Assembly: GCF_019097595.1 (NCBI RefSeq)
Contig: NC_080722.1
Location: 22,483,130 to 22,547,129, forward strand
DNA from: Hemibagrus wyckioides
Taxonomy: Eukaryota; Chordata; Actinopteri; Siluriformes; Bagridae
Reading direction: 5' to 3'
Length of the DNA: 64,000 nucleotides
Below the pieces are notes generated by a model. The model was not told the DNA's origin. It saw only the letters and a program-made list of their open reading frames with translations, and searched no databases. The translations under genes were made by a program, and so were the position numbers. This document shows positions 1 through 12,094 of this stretch, in pieces. The number at the start of each line of letters is the position of its first letter. The first letter of the stretch is position 1.

Positions 1-349
1 AAGTATCACTTTTTCCAAAACCTTGTAAAAGCATTCAAATTGTTTAGCTATTTCTGCTGCCCTCATGAGGACTGATATACAGAACACAACCTTGACTGCA
101 GCGTCTGAAACAACACACTTTGTTCTTAATTGCACTATATGTGTGTATGAATGGAAGTAATAATTACAAAAGTGTAACAGTTTTATTTTTCATTATCCGA
201 TCTAATGAAGGTTAAAATGGCAAATCCAGCACGTATAAATTGCATTGCATGAACTAAGAAAGCATCAGGTGGTGAAGAAAGCTATGCACAAAGCTACTAG
301 AATAAATTACACTCTTCACTAGAAAGTCACGAATAAGCAAACAATGCCA

Positions 350-416
350 AGAAAGACACAACACACCCAATCACAACTGGATTTTAGAAGCACGAAATCC
401 AGTTGTGTGTCTTTCT
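350..416. repeat. Imperfect inverted repeat (foldback) in the intron
   Basis: CACAACTGGATTT at 372-384 is followed 10 bases later by its exact reverse complement at 395-407. Outside it, AGAAAGACACA (350-360) pairs with TGTCTTTCT (408-416), leaving an 11-base bulge on one arm. It could be a MITE remnant or a chance hairpin. Confidence 0.55.
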
Positions 417-775
417 CTCTCTCTTTTTTTTTTTACCCTAAGGATGAATGCTGAGCTTGGACACCACAGACATTTCCCATGTGGTGTTGGAATCTGTGCC
501 CAAAAGTAGGCCATGGATACTTAAAGACCCTGGCTGACTCAAACATCCTGTAAAACAAGATCCTGAGAAACATATGAGAAAATGAGGCATCTCATTGGAC
601 TCTATACCTTCAAGGGAAAGCGGAGGGGTGGACTCACAAGGAGATTGTGATTGTTTGAACTGCTTATTCAGCACAAAGTTATTAAACACATCCCAGCCGT
701 TTTTGTGCCATTATACAAAAACACAGGGATGGACTGCAAGATGTTTTTATGCAAAGCAAAATGATAAATATAATT

Positions 776-777
776 AA

Positions 778-837
<60 letters not shown>

Positions 838-838
838 A
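776..838. repeat. (GAAA)n microsatellite
   Basis: About 15 uninterrupted copies of a GAAA unit, in the intron of the receptor-family gene. Confidence 0.95.
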
Positions 839-1033
839 TTGCATTTAATCTAATTAAACATGAAATATTTCTAAATAATGTTGGACAAATGAGAGCAGAT
901 TGTTAGATAGTTTTGTTGTCATCAGGCTGTTTGGAAAAGAAATGTGGGAGAAAATTAATTGACTAACAGTGCTTTTCGATGGAAAGAGTGAGAAAAACAT
1001 TATACACAGATTAAACAAAGCTTGGGCACTTAC

Positions 1034-1179
1034 TTGTCAAGGACGAAATACAAGTCGAAGGCACCTTGACAAGACCTCTCCTGGTCCTCTTCTTGTCCCT
1101 CGGCCACACCACTGATAGTAAAGAGCAAAATCCCCAAAACAACCAGTACAGCAAACACATTCTTCATAGAGCTCGCCAT
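1034..1179 (-). CDS. Anthrax toxin receptor family protein, first coding exon (partial gene)
   Basis: The first coding exon of a single-pass von Willebrand factor A (vWA) receptor that binds extracellular matrix. ATG is at 1179 and the exon ends at 1034 before a GTAAGT donor, in phase 2. The 48 codons give a start MASSMKNVFAVLVV, a hydrophobic signal peptide of about 25 residues, an acidic linker (EGQEEDQE), then a Cys and the run FDLYFVLD. In this family that run is the first strand of the vWA domain, just before the metal-binding DxSxS motif, which must lie on the next exon outside the window. Human ANTXRL lies in the same neighbourhood as RBP3, GDF2 and GDF10, so this is probably the fish ANTXRL/antxr1-like copy. 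The paralogue cannot be fixed from one exon, so no symbol is given. It faces away from rbp3, about 6 kb off. Confidence 0.8.
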
Positions 1180-1440
1180 CCTTTAGATTTAGCTGCGCAA
1201 AAACAATCACTCCTCAGTAAAACAAACCGATTTTTTACATTATCCACGGCACGTCTCGTGAAAAAAACAAACAAACAAACAAGGAGGACGTCGAGAGGAA
1301 AAAAGGGATGAAACACAAAAGAACGCTGACGGATGTTGAGTCCGTCTTTCCTCTCACTGGTTTCCCCAAAAGTTCACAGATGTGGCGCTCCTCCTTTGAC
1401 TAAAACGTCGACGGCTGTGGTGAGAAACGCGTTAGCGCAC
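1180..1440 (-). promoter_or_regulatory. 5' UTR and probable promoter region of the receptor-family gene
   Basis: The sequence just upstream of the ATG has many more CpG dinucleotides than the surrounding AT-rich DNA (clustered at 1240-1440, including ACGTCGAC and ACGCGTTAGCGC). This resembles a small CpG-rich promoter. No TATA box is evident and the transcription start cannot be placed. Confidence 0.4.
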
Positions 1441-3940
1441 TGTAATGAAGCCACTGAGAAATATATGACAATAGAGCGACATTAAAACATTACCGCTGTG
1501 TGTTACAATGAAACCAACTAGAGTAACAACTTAAAGTAAACCTTTTCCTCACGGGACGTTGATGCTAAAGTTGCTATCGTGTAACCCTCTCCACAAAATG
1601 AGTGCAGAGGCAAGGACTTGGTCGAGAGAAAGAGCCCCGGTGTCAGATTTCGACCCTTGCAGGGGGAAAAAAAGCTCTGCCACTTTTTCAGGACATTTCA
1701 TCATTTCTTTCAACATGAATGCCACCACCAACTGATAAATGATGATTTAGTAGTCTAGTTTTCAAAACAGTTTGCCAGTGACCAGATTTTAACATATTAT
1801 TTTAGACCAAAAGCCAATTTCTTCAGCAGAATGTTGATCCTAGTTTCGTGCAAAGGATTTGTCATACTTTTGCAACCACAAAACCGTTAACTCACCTCAG
1901 CAGATCAGCAAACTGGCATGCCTGAAGGTGTTTTTCTATTCAGAGATCTGTTTTGCGGCCACAACTTTCTTGGCTTGTGGAAGCTATTGTGTTTTAGAAT
2001 GCTGGAGACACTTGAGAAACCATTTCATTGATACAGATTTCGAAGCACTTTTGTACGTCACTCTAGATAAGAGCATCTTCCAAATGCCAGGAATGGAAAT
2101 GGAAATGTAGAAATCTATTAAATCACACCATTGTGGCCACACAAAGAAAGAATGGAGAAGGGTGGGAATGACACATAAAACCATAATGGACTTGTGATGT
2201 GGCCAGATACCACTTTAGGTCCAAGTTTGCATTATTTATAAAATACCTTTTTAAGTTATTGTGGTTTAGATTAAGCCCATTGTATTTACTTCAAATAGGC
2301 TAATAACTACCATAAAACAAAAAACTGCTTCATAAAAAAAAAAAACTCCATCAACACATTATTCAGTAAAGAACATGTGTCCTAAGACAAGACCATAAGG
2401 ATCAAGATTAAATTGAATCGAAAAATCATGATTACTGATTATTTCCCAAAGAGAATTGCCTCGGTTCAATACTGTATGTATTTGTGATGTCACACTCCAC
2501 AGTAGTGATTAATGATCCATATGAAAGAAAAAATCTTGTTACTTATCTATTTTACCTCTGTCGCACCCCTATCACCCTGCTCATCAGCAGATAAATGCAG
2601 AGTCATCATACTCTATACAGAGAAACCCAACAGTATCCTGATTAATCTTAATAAAAGACAGTTGCGGTGATGATAGAATTGTTCTTGCTGATTGAAAATG
2701 TCTGAAAGTCAATTTCTGTTCTGCAAGCTCATGCCAGTATTCTGTGAGAAAGCATCAAGTAAACAACAACAAAAAAAGGTTTAGCAAGAAAAGAAAATCT
2801 AAAAAAAACATCCTTTCAAAACAAAGGCATGAGGAAGTGAAAAAGTGATGTCAGCTGCTACATCCTTCCATGAAGATTCCTTTGTAAGACTGGCAGGGGC
2901 AAAATCTTCCGCTTTGACCAGCCACTGCTTACTCAGGAAAACAATAGTTGGTTAACCAAAATAAGGAAGTGAAATGATCTGAATATCCAGTCATGATTCT
3001 TCATTCATTCACGTCTTTGAGAACAAGTGAGAAAACAAAAAGACCCCTATTACTGGACAATTAAAAACAGATAGCAGGCAATCATCTTTATTGGGAAATT
3101 CCTATAATTTCCACATAGTAAGTAAAACCAGTGACCTTTTTGGACTGAGACAATAAAAAAAGAAAGAATTTGGATTAGTATGTTTATGTAGACCACTATT
3201 TTTATTCTCTGGAGACATGCATTCAAACAATAATGGGTCACAGTTACACTAATATTAAACCCAGATTTGTTGCTGAGCTGGGGAAACTGCCAAGAGCAGT
3301 GCTACAGTAGTGAGGCCAACGATGTACTAATGATGTACTCCATTAGGCTAAATACTAATACAGGGACAAACTGGAACAGCATTTCTCTCAATTAATTGCT
3401 CACCAGCCACATTTTAATCAGTATTTTAAATGAAAAATAAAAAAAATTATACTCCTTAGACCATGGCTCCTTTTCTCCAGAATACAGAAGAATGGCAGAA
3501 GTGGCAAACTCAATTACATCATTATCAATGTTTATTACAAAAGACAGGCTAATGAGAGACATCATATCTCCAGCATGAGTTATTATCTATGTATATAACA
3601 TGGTTGGCTCCAATTTCTAGTATTAGGTTACATATTAAAATAATAATGGAGACTGGAGCATTTTCTCACACTTCCTTAGCGATTTAAGCTCAACCACAGG
3701 TATAGTTTTGATACTGGTTGTGCACAAGCTGTCTTAAAAGAATTGGCACATATAGCCTACAGATAATAAAGCTTCTATGTGTTTTGAGCAGCAATTTCAC
3801 ACATCTGAAATGAGCACTGTCCCAGATGGTAGGAAGCTACCCACTGAGTTGCCTTATTTTTGTCAAATTTAGGCACAGTTTAAGTGCAGTTTTAATCCAA
3901 CAATTTTTCAGAGATGAAGCTGCTATCTAGTCAACTATTG
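1441..3940. other. Intergenic, no gene seen
   Basis: AT-rich sequence with scattered A-runs. Short open frames here lack homology-like content or splice context. Nothing else was recognised. Confidence 0.6.
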
Positions 3941-3944
3941 TTGA

Positions 3945-4450
3945 GCTCAAGTCACGCTTTATAGGCATTCCACGACCCAAGATATCCATTTCAGGCACAA
4001 AGATCCAGACAGAAGGGCCCACAAAGAGTCAGTATAACTAAGGCATGTCTGAGGCACAAGGCAGTAGAGGGGGTGGTAGCTAGGTCTAGTTAGCTTCCAT
4101 ATGACCCAACCCAAAATGACAAGACCCTGGGCAAGGACAGTCAGAGGCCAGTTCAAAAAGAAGTGCAAACAGTTTGGAGGAAGCAGAACTAGAGAGACTG
4201 GATAAAATGGGAGAGCATGCTGCAACTGTAGATCACCTGGACGGACATCTGGTAGTCAGATATCTAGTACACAGTTTTTGATCCAGGCTATATATGAAGT
4301 CTTGTCAAGTCCATCACATCTCCTCATTTGGGGCAAGAGTGTGTCACCGCATACCTGTTCTGTAATGGAAGACGGTCTCTAGAACACATCCTATGTGGCT
4401 ACCAGAAAGATAAGTAAACTTCGGCACTTGATTAATTCGGGAAACATCAC
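3945..4450 (+). mobile_element. LINE (non-LTR retrotransposon) relic
   Basis: The plus strand at about 4285-4410 translates in pieces to FLIQAIYEVLSSPSHL, then to SLEHILCGYQK in another frame. Both resemble the end of fish LINE ORF2 proteins, where a cysteine-containing segment follows reverse transcriptase. Stops and frameshifts show a decayed copy. The upstream boundary is uncertain. Confidence 0.55.
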
Positions 4451-4798
4451 TCAAGATGCCTCCCTGAACATTCTAAGGTGTATCTCATCATTGCTACCAA
4501 TTATTTCACCATTGTGTTTAATGATACCCATTAAGGGTTTAGTTTTGTAATGGTAATCTGGTATTGTACACAAGAGTAAACATTCAAGTCCTTCTATACA
4601 TACTTAAAGATTTATAAGAATACTAATACAAGGGCAAACAGAAGTCAATCACAAGTATCTCCTCAGGTTAATTAGTCACCCAACCACTCTGTATTATTGT
4701 AACAGATATCCAGCTTTCGCCTTCCAGTATCATTATTATACTGTTCATTCCTCTCTAATTAACTGTTTAGACTTTTAAAGGTATCCATAACTACCCAG

Positions 4799-4810
4799 CC
4801 ACCAGGGGGC
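4799..4810 (+). promoter_or_regulatory. CTCF-like motif
   Basis: CCACCAGGGGGC matches the core of the vertebrate CTCF consensus, read on the plus strand. It lies 10 bases before a Tc1 insertion site. Confidence 0.4.
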
Positions 4811-4820
4811 CCTGTAAGTA

Positions 4821-6090
4821 CACTATATTGCCAAAAGTATTCGCTCACCTGCCTTGACTCGCATATGAACTTAAGTGACATCCCATTCCTAATCCATAGG
4901 GTTCAATATGACGTCGGTCCACCCTTTGCAGCTATAACAGCTTCAACTCTTCTGGGAAGGCTGTCCGCAAGGTTTAGGAGTGTGTTTATGGGAATTTGAC
5001 CATTCTTCCAGAAGCGCGTTTGTGAGGTCACACACTGATGTTGGACGAGAAGGCCTGGCTCTCAGTCTCCACACTAATTCATCCCAAAGGTGTTACCTCG
5101 GGTTGAGGTCAGGACTCTGTGCAGGCCAGTCAAGTTCATCCACACCAGACTCTGTCATCCATGTCTTTATGGACCTTGCTTTGTGCACTGGTGCACAAAT
5201 AACAATAAAGGCTGTTTCATTTTCATTTTCATTTCATTTCAGTCATGTTGGAAGAGGAAGGGGCCAGCTCCAAACTGTTCCCACAAAGTTGGGAGCATGG
5301 AATTGTCCAAAATGTCTTGGTATGCTGAAGCATTCAGAGTTCCTTTCACTGGAACTAAGGGGCCAAGCCCAGCTCCTGAAAAACAACCCCACACCATAAT
5401 CCCCCCTCCACCAAACTTTACACTTGGCACAATGCAGTCAGACAAGTACCGTTCTCCTGGCAACCGCCAAACCCAGACTCGTCCATCAGATTGCCAGATG
5501 GAGAAGCGCGATTCGTCACTCCAGAGAACGCATCTCCACTGCTCTAGAATCCAGTGGCAGCGTGCTTTACACCACTGCATCCGACGCTTTGCGTTGCACT
5601 TGGTGATGTATGGCTTGGATGCAGCTGCTCGGCCATGGAAACCCATTCCATGAAGCTCTCTGCGCACTGTTCTTGAGCTAATCTGAAGGCCACATGAAGT
5701 TTGGAGGTCTGTAGCGATTGACTCTGCAGAAAGTTGGCGACCTCTTCGCACTATGCGCCTCAGCATCCGCTGACCCCACTCCGTCAGTTTACGTGGCCTA
5801 CCACTTCGTGGTTGAGTTGCTGTCGTTCCCAAACACTTCCACGTTCTTATGTGGAATATTTAGGAGCGAGGAAATTTCACGACTGGATTTGTTGCACAGG
5901 TGGCATCCTATCACAGTTCCACGCTGGAATTCACTGAGCTCCTGAGAGCGACCCATTCTTTCACAAATGTTTGTAAAAACAGTCTGCATGCCTAGGTGCT
6001 TGATTTTATACACCTGTGGCCATGGAAGTGATTGGAACACCTGATTCTGATTATTTGGATGGGTGAGCGAATACTTTTGTTAATATAGTG
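4821..6090 (-). mobile_element. Tc1-like DNA transposon, copy A (defective)
   Basis: The element is bounded by TA on both sides (4819-4820 and 6091-6092), the usual Tc1 target duplication. The ends are inverted: CACTATATTGCCAAAAGTAT on the left and the complement of CACTATATTAACAAAAGTAT on the right, continuing as TCGCTCACC. At 1270 bp it is full length, with one minus-strand transposase frame. Copy B at 46.2-47.4 kb is the same family. Confidence 0.92.
4903..5956 (-). pseudogene. Tc1-like transposase, disrupted (copy A)
   Basis: This encoded a DD34E transposase that cuts and pastes the element. It starts at [13 protein letters not shown] (5956) with a helix-turn-helix region, and GRPRKL and WSDESRF (first catalytic Asp) are visible. 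Two lesions are clear against copy B. A 20-bp deletion near 5848, after the codons for LLNIP, shifts the frame. A 44-bp insertion (about 5197-5240) lies directly after the second catalytic Asp (FLFQHD) and brings a stop. The C-terminal part resumes beyond the insertion and ends at 4903. The copy cannot make an active enzyme. Confidence 0.9.
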
Positions 6091-6092
6091 TA

Positions 6093-7266
6093 TCTGTGAA
6101 CCTTTGGTGCCTTTAGCGACAGTTCAATAACAGCCCTGTACCCTCCACAATCCCATGTCGCCTAAACAATCCATTATTCTTAGACTCACTTGGCTCTAAA
6201 CTCATAACCCATTGCAGCTGCTTGCTCCAAAGTGACTTTGTATATTGACCATTTAATTTCACACATTAGGCCTTTCCTTTGTGTGACTATATGCACCTTA
6301 GAATATCAGCTTAAAAACACTCCATTACAATTCCATTATAGAATATATATTTTATTAGGTGTGTGTATGTCCTTAGATCATTGTTGGTTCTGTTTGTTGT
6401 TGCAGCATGGGAAAGAACATGGAAGAACATTTAACTACATTCATAGGTCATATGAATGTGATTATGTTTGTGATAAATAAAGAACCTTGAACCTTGATTT
6501 CTCTTCTCTTCCAGCTTGTAGTCTTATGCACTTCATTTACTTAAATACATGAAATTCTTCACTGTTGTGTTCAACTCTTCTGACGTCACATGGCATTCTC
6601 CCCACTCTTAATGTTTTGTTTCTTACCATTGTGTTTAAGTGTTGTACTGCCATCTTCTGGATGACTTGATCTTTCTTGCTGAACATTTCTTTGAGTTAAG
6701 GTCTGGAATAGATTATTAAATCATTTGATTCTTTGTTATTAAGACTTGGATTTGCATTTTTTTGTTGCTTGGTTGCTTGTTTTTTTTTGCTCCAATGTAG
6801 TCATTTGGATACAGTTGAGCTTCTCCAAATATTAATAAAACATGAATAGAAAGTACTTTTCAGACATGGAAAGTTCTCAGACTATAAAATTCCATTTAAT
6901 GCATTTTTTTTAATAAGTAATCAGAGTAGTATGTTGAAATTACAGGGTAAAACAACATTTCCATTCCCATGGACACCGCAGCCAGTACTAAACATGCATG
7001 TAATTATGGTTCAACAGGTATGAAATTGTACATTTAAGTTTTATTTCAAACCATTTTACAATTTATTTGTGTTTCAGTGCATGCCACTATTCTCTAATTA
7101 ATATGGGATGAAAGAAAGGTCTAAGAGGCTAGAGAATATTTAGTGGAGGACATGAGCGTTCTAGCTTTCTTTAGAAATCTAGCACAAGTAAATACAATGG
7201 CCTCCTTACTTCTAACTTTCCTCTCCTAGACCATTTGGCTGTCCCAATATGTCCATTTTTGGAAAC
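6093..7266. other. Intergenic, and 3' UTR of rbp3 at its right end
   Basis: No gene was seen. A sequence ending in AATAAAGAACCTTGAACCTTG near 6475-6497 looks like a retroposon tail. A minus-strand CTCF-like motif is read at 6653-6667 (complement of CCAGAAGATGGCAG). The part nearest 7267 should be the rbp3 3' UTR. Confidence 0.5.
7040..7045 (-). terminator. Candidate polyadenylation signal of rbp3
   Basis: TTTATT on the plus strand is AATAAA on the minus strand, about 220 bases after the rbp3 stop codon. It is placed by position only. Confidence 0.3.
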
Positions 7267-9596
7267 TTAATTCTGGCCTAAAGAGTGCTTCTTAAGTATA
7301 TCTTTGGCTACATCCAGGGCTTCATTTGCAGACACTGTAACATGAGGGGCAAGTCCGGCTCCCTCCCAGGCCGGACCTTGGGTAGTGTCTGAGTGGGTGA
7401 CTGGAATTGCCAGAAAAACATCACTGTCGCTTATTTGGAAAGTTTTTGGTGGCTGGCAGGAGCCATGTGTTGGCTCACCTACAATCATGGCACGGCCAGC
7501 CTTCTTCATGATATAAACAAATTCCTCTGCTGCACCAGCTGTCACTCCACTAGTCAGGATCAGCAGGCCTTTATTGAAGCCATATCTTCGACCTGAGAAC
7601 AGGACAGGTATGTTCGGTTACTGCAAGGTTCATACATTTCATATCACATAAACATTTTATCTGGTAAATTGTTTAATAAGAATATGACTTGTTTAAATAT
7701 GATTTAGAGGAATATGAGATATGCCCAACCTGTTAACTCTGGAAGGGTTTCGAGTACTTTTGTGGTGCTAGAGGATCTGTCATGTAATTTGTCCAATACA
7801 ATCTGCATGTCTTCATCAAAAAAATAAGAGCAGAGTCCTGCAATCGGATTGGTGGACCCTCCAATGTTGTTCCTTCAGAACAGTTTGAGTCATAATAAAT
7901 GTCTAGATCAGAATCTCATTATCTCTTGCTTTTATGTTACATAAAGGGTAAAAACATGATCTGCTTCTTCAGTCATTTTCTATCCATGAATTTGTTTGTG
8001 TTTAAAGAAGAAGGTCTAGATGTTTCTTATAGTACAACATGGAAATGAAACCAAGTTCTACACCACATCTGTTTAGACATCTAGAAATAAGGGTTTACCT
8101 GAGGTCAATGATCATAGCATCTGTATCCACTACTTTGTTCCAAACGTGCTCCACGATGATCTGAGCAACTGAAGCAACTTGTGGAAAGTCTCCAAATACG
8201 TCAAAGCGCATGTAACCGATGTTGTTCTCAAAAACTTCAGTGTGAAATAATTCTTTAACAAGTGCAACTAACATTTCTGGTGAAGGGCTCTGTAGACAAA
8301 ACATTTTTGCACCACACATAGAAACAGCAAATATATCTGATAAATATGTGAGTAAAATTGAAAAAAACAAAAACACAACTAAATAAAATCCACTACACCA
8401 CTTCTTACCATTGGAGGCAGCACAGGGTTGTTGTCTGTCATTTTTAGGCACTTGTCCCCTGACAGTCTTAAGAGATCAGCTGAGAGCTTTGCTTTCAGTT
8501 CATCCTTTGAGGAAATCATGTTGTATTCACCACTGGCCACTAGAGCCTCTAGTTTTTCTGCTACATTAGCCGCAATGTCCTCAAAAGCATAGTTTTCTGC
8601 AACCAAAGAAGCTGCAGACTTGACAATTGCAGGGATTTCAGCACGAAGCTTAATAATTGCAACTGCAGCATCAATGGCATCTTCTGCATTGGTTTCTACA
8701 TCTGGTGCCACTCCTTTGACTTCCCAGCTTTTGCCAGTGATAGGATTGGTCGATTTAGCCACAGGTACAGAAACATAGAAATCAGTATTTCCAAGCTTAA
8801 TTTTGTCAATTTTCACCGATCCTCCAGCTGTTTTTTCTCCAATTACAGTAGCTCGGTTGAGGTTTTTCAGGCAATAAGCAACATCCTCTGCAATGCCAAC
8901 AGTGTTCTGACTGGTTAGAATAATTAGCGGCTTGGAGGTTCCATACCTTTTTCCCAGTAAGGTGGGCATGGACCAGAGCTCAGTGGTGCTGTTTGATGGA
9001 CGATCATACACAGAGTCAATATGGATAAGAGGCTCAGCATCAGTGTAATATGAGACAATGTAAGGGATGCCGGACAGTTCCCCACTAACAGCATAACGGA
9101 GGTCCAGGATCATAGCCGAGGTGGGGAGAACTTTGTCCCAAACATGCTGTAGCAGAAGTGGCCCGATCTTCTGAGCAACCTCTTCTCCAATAATGTGTTG
9201 AATCTTTAGGTAGGCAATGTCATTTTCCAGGACTTCTACATTTACCGTGCCCTTGACCACAGCAGCCAGTTGCTCTGGTGGGATGTCAGGAATTCTTGGA
9301 GGTGCTGCTGGAACATAATTTGGGTCATAAGTGACCTTAACTCTCGGATCACCAATTGTACTCCTAACCCCATCTGTCAGCACACTGGCGAGGATACTGG
9401 GATCTTGGATGCTGAGGATCTCTGTATTGCTGGAGGCAGTACTTATTACTTCTTCCATACCAGAAAGTTTTTCCGGAGAGCAGTAGTTGTCCATAAGCAC
9501 TTTAGCCAAATCCGTAATAATCTCAGGTGAAAAATTACACTGGACATCATTGCTAAACACTAGCAGTGTTGCTAACAGTACTAAACCTTGAGCCAT
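7267..9596 (-). CDS. rbp3: Interphotoreceptor retinoid-binding protein (IRBP), two-module teleost form
   Basis: A secreted carrier that moves retinoids between photoreceptors, Müller cells and pigment epithelium in the visual cycle. Exons: 8409-9596, 8099-8289 (191 bp), 7730-7872 (143 bp) and 7267-7592; phases agree throughout and give 615 residues. The 191- and 143-bp exons are, as I recall, the same sizes as in the mammalian gene. The signal peptide is [20 protein letters not shown]. Two homologous modules of about 300 residues follow, each with the family's pattern: AMILDLRY then [20 protein letters not shown] and GVAPDV in module 1; [24 protein letters not shown] and GLAPHV in module 2. 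Exon 1 holds module 1 and the start of module 2, as in other vertebrates, where one long exon carries the early modules. The fold resembles bacterial C-terminal processing proteases. The exon 3 donor (GTTGGG) is weak. No frameshift is present. Confidence 0.97.
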
Positions 9597-9660
9597 GTTG
9601 TCTGGTTGTGCTCAGGAACTACAATGGTGTCAGGGCTGGTAAACGTTCTTCCTGCAGAGA

Positions 9661-9679
9661 GGTTTATTAAATGGGATTA
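9661..9679 (-). promoter_or_regulatory. Candidate photoreceptor promoter element of rbp3 (CRX/OTX site, AT-rich box)
   Basis: GGATTA at 9674-9679 (TAATCC on the gene strand) is the core site for CRX/OTX homeodomain factors, which drive IRBP in photoreceptors. Next to it, on the gene strand, lies TTTAATAAACC, which could act as a TATA-like box. It is 65-83 bases above the ATG. This is motif and position only. Confidence 0.4.
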
Positions 9680-12094
9680 TTTTCACAGTCAGGTTTTTGT
9701 TAGCACACACATAAGAGGCTTTTCCTTGCAACTAACCTTTAATCTCATTATCTCAGTTGCATCAGTACGGCAATAACAAACACACAATATATGCTTATTC
9801 TGTAGCACACGTGTAGCCCAAAACTGCTATAGATTGTATATAGATTGTATATACACACAATAATAAAATGTAAGGAAAATGTAAATGTGTTTCATTTAAG
9901 TGGCACGGAAAGCATACATTACACACTACACTCACTAAGCACAAATAAGCTACTTCAGGAACGAATAGTGGCATTAGTATGTGATTCTAAATCGATCACC
10001 CAAAATGCTTTAGAATAAAAACGTATATATATGGGACAATATTTAAACGAAATGCAAAAGCACTTGTTTTTAAGCAATAAATAATTATTGAAAATACAAT
10101 AATCATGGCCCCTGTTATAAACACAAACTTAATAAATAAAATCATAGCTAAATGAAGATACATTCATATCGGATAAGTCATATTTATTTAAACCCTCCAT
10201 TAAATGCATTTAGAAACATTTCTACAAACATGCGTGTACTGTTTTATTATATTTTAGATCTCTGCAGCCTTATGCAATTAACATGCCTGAAATAAAAAAT
10301 TCCCAAGCAAGTTTCTGGCATTTTCCAGCAGATATCTTTGGGGTAACATTCAGAGCGTCACTAGCACAAACACATGGCTCAAGTCCAGAAACATTCTGTA
10401 CTTCTGGTTGGGAATAGGGGGCAGAGGGGGGCATTTCAGATACTCTGTGTTATTTGATATGTTCTGCTGGAAAATGTCACCAGTCCAGAAACAATAATTA
10501 AAAATGTTAAATTCAGTAGGTGGTTTGTTTTAATCAAATGAGATCTTGTCTCTGAAACAATGGTAATTGTTTTGGATGTCAGCCAAAGGAGCTGTTGGAT
10601 AAATTCAATTCTATTATTCATTCTATTGTTGAAATATGTTTGACAATATCTAAAAATTATATTTGGCAAAATACTTACACAGACAATGAACCGCCTGGCA
10701 GCTAGGACATCTGTGGTGTCTAAAACGGCTTCTTTGGATTAACCGTGACAGCTGGTGAATGTATTCACAGTAGCTGATTAATTTATTGTCAAAAATTCTT
10801 GTTCATTGCTTTCAGTTCATTTTTTGATGAGACATCCTGAACAGAAAATGCAGCAGTGGTTATACATGTAAAGTTTGTGTCTTTTAAGTGATCTTTACTT
10901 TTGAGTGATCTTTTCTTACATAGTCTAATAGATTTATCTCTGTATTAAATGCTAAACTGGTAAAATAAATGCAAATTGCAAATATAATACTGATCCACAT
11001 GTCAATCTTTTGATTAGTTCTAAATTGAAATTTATATAAGAACAACATGGTGGATGAAGTACTCTATACTTAAGTGAGATTATAGAGTACTGAGTATGTG
11101 TAAAATCTTACTGGAAATATTCAGCCACAAATGAATTTAAGAAATGTTAAATGTACTTAGGTAGTTCAAAGAAAATATTCTTAACTGAGTAAATTGGGTT
11201 GGGGTACTGGGGTCAGGTTTTCCTGTGAAAAGTAACTTATCTAAAACTGTGAGAAGGTCAATTGTTTTTGCAATATTTACCATTATTATTAAATATTTAA
11301 CATTATTAAATCATTTTAGTTAGGTTAGGGCCAGGGGTACGCTTCCTTAACAGCAGTCTGGTGGTTTATCCATCTTCAGACACACACAGATACATAGTTA
11401 CAGCATTAACTACATTGTGTAGTGTGCAATTCTTGATACTATTTTTCTACACCACAGTACCTTATGGGATGCTGAACCCAGTCGACTGATGTGTAGCATA
11501 CAGTCATTGGCTGGATGAGAAAAGAGACCTTTGAGATTTGTAGGTCTGTAAAGAGTAAAAATCAAAGTTTTTTTGTCCTAGAAATGTAATTAAATAAACA
11601 TATTTAATTTCAGTAATTTAAGCACTGTATACCCCACAAAGTATGTTCCAACCCTGGTTAAATATATGCTTTGTGTGAGATAAACAGTATATAATGTATT
11701 TTAACAGTGGTCAGTACAAAAGGTCAGTACAAAAAGTACAACAGGATTTGGAAATAGAAAGTCACATCATGGTTCAGTGCCTACTTTCCGCACCCAAAAT
11801 GAGTGATGTAATTACATTATAGTTTTGGTTCAGAACACTCAAATTTATAGCAGAAATCTGTAGTATGATGGGTTCGATTAATGACTTTGTATCACTCTAT
11901 TCCTTACAAAAAAAAATTGCATTTAGGAAAACTAAAATAAATCGAATAAAATGGCTTTGATTTGTCAATTTTTGTCCCAGCTGCTTTTTTTTCATAATAC
12001 TGTAGAAGATTTATTCAGGAACTGAGAGCCCTTTGTTATTTTAACAATACAAAATAATGTAACACCCCTTTCACACAACGCTAATTGGTGAACT

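Larger units (their letters stand above)
1..1033 (-). other. Intron 1 (partial) of the anthrax-toxin-receptor-family gene
   Basis: This is AT-rich sequence downstream of the first coding exon on the minus strand. No second exon of the receptor family was seen, so intron 1 continues past the window edge. It contains a GAAA microsatellite and a short imperfect inverted repeat, both listed separately. No other coding signal was found. Confidence 0.6.

Noticed and set aside
4980..5945. Plus-strand open frames up to 187 codons over Tc1 copy A
   Set aside because: Antisense to the broken transposase on the minus strand.
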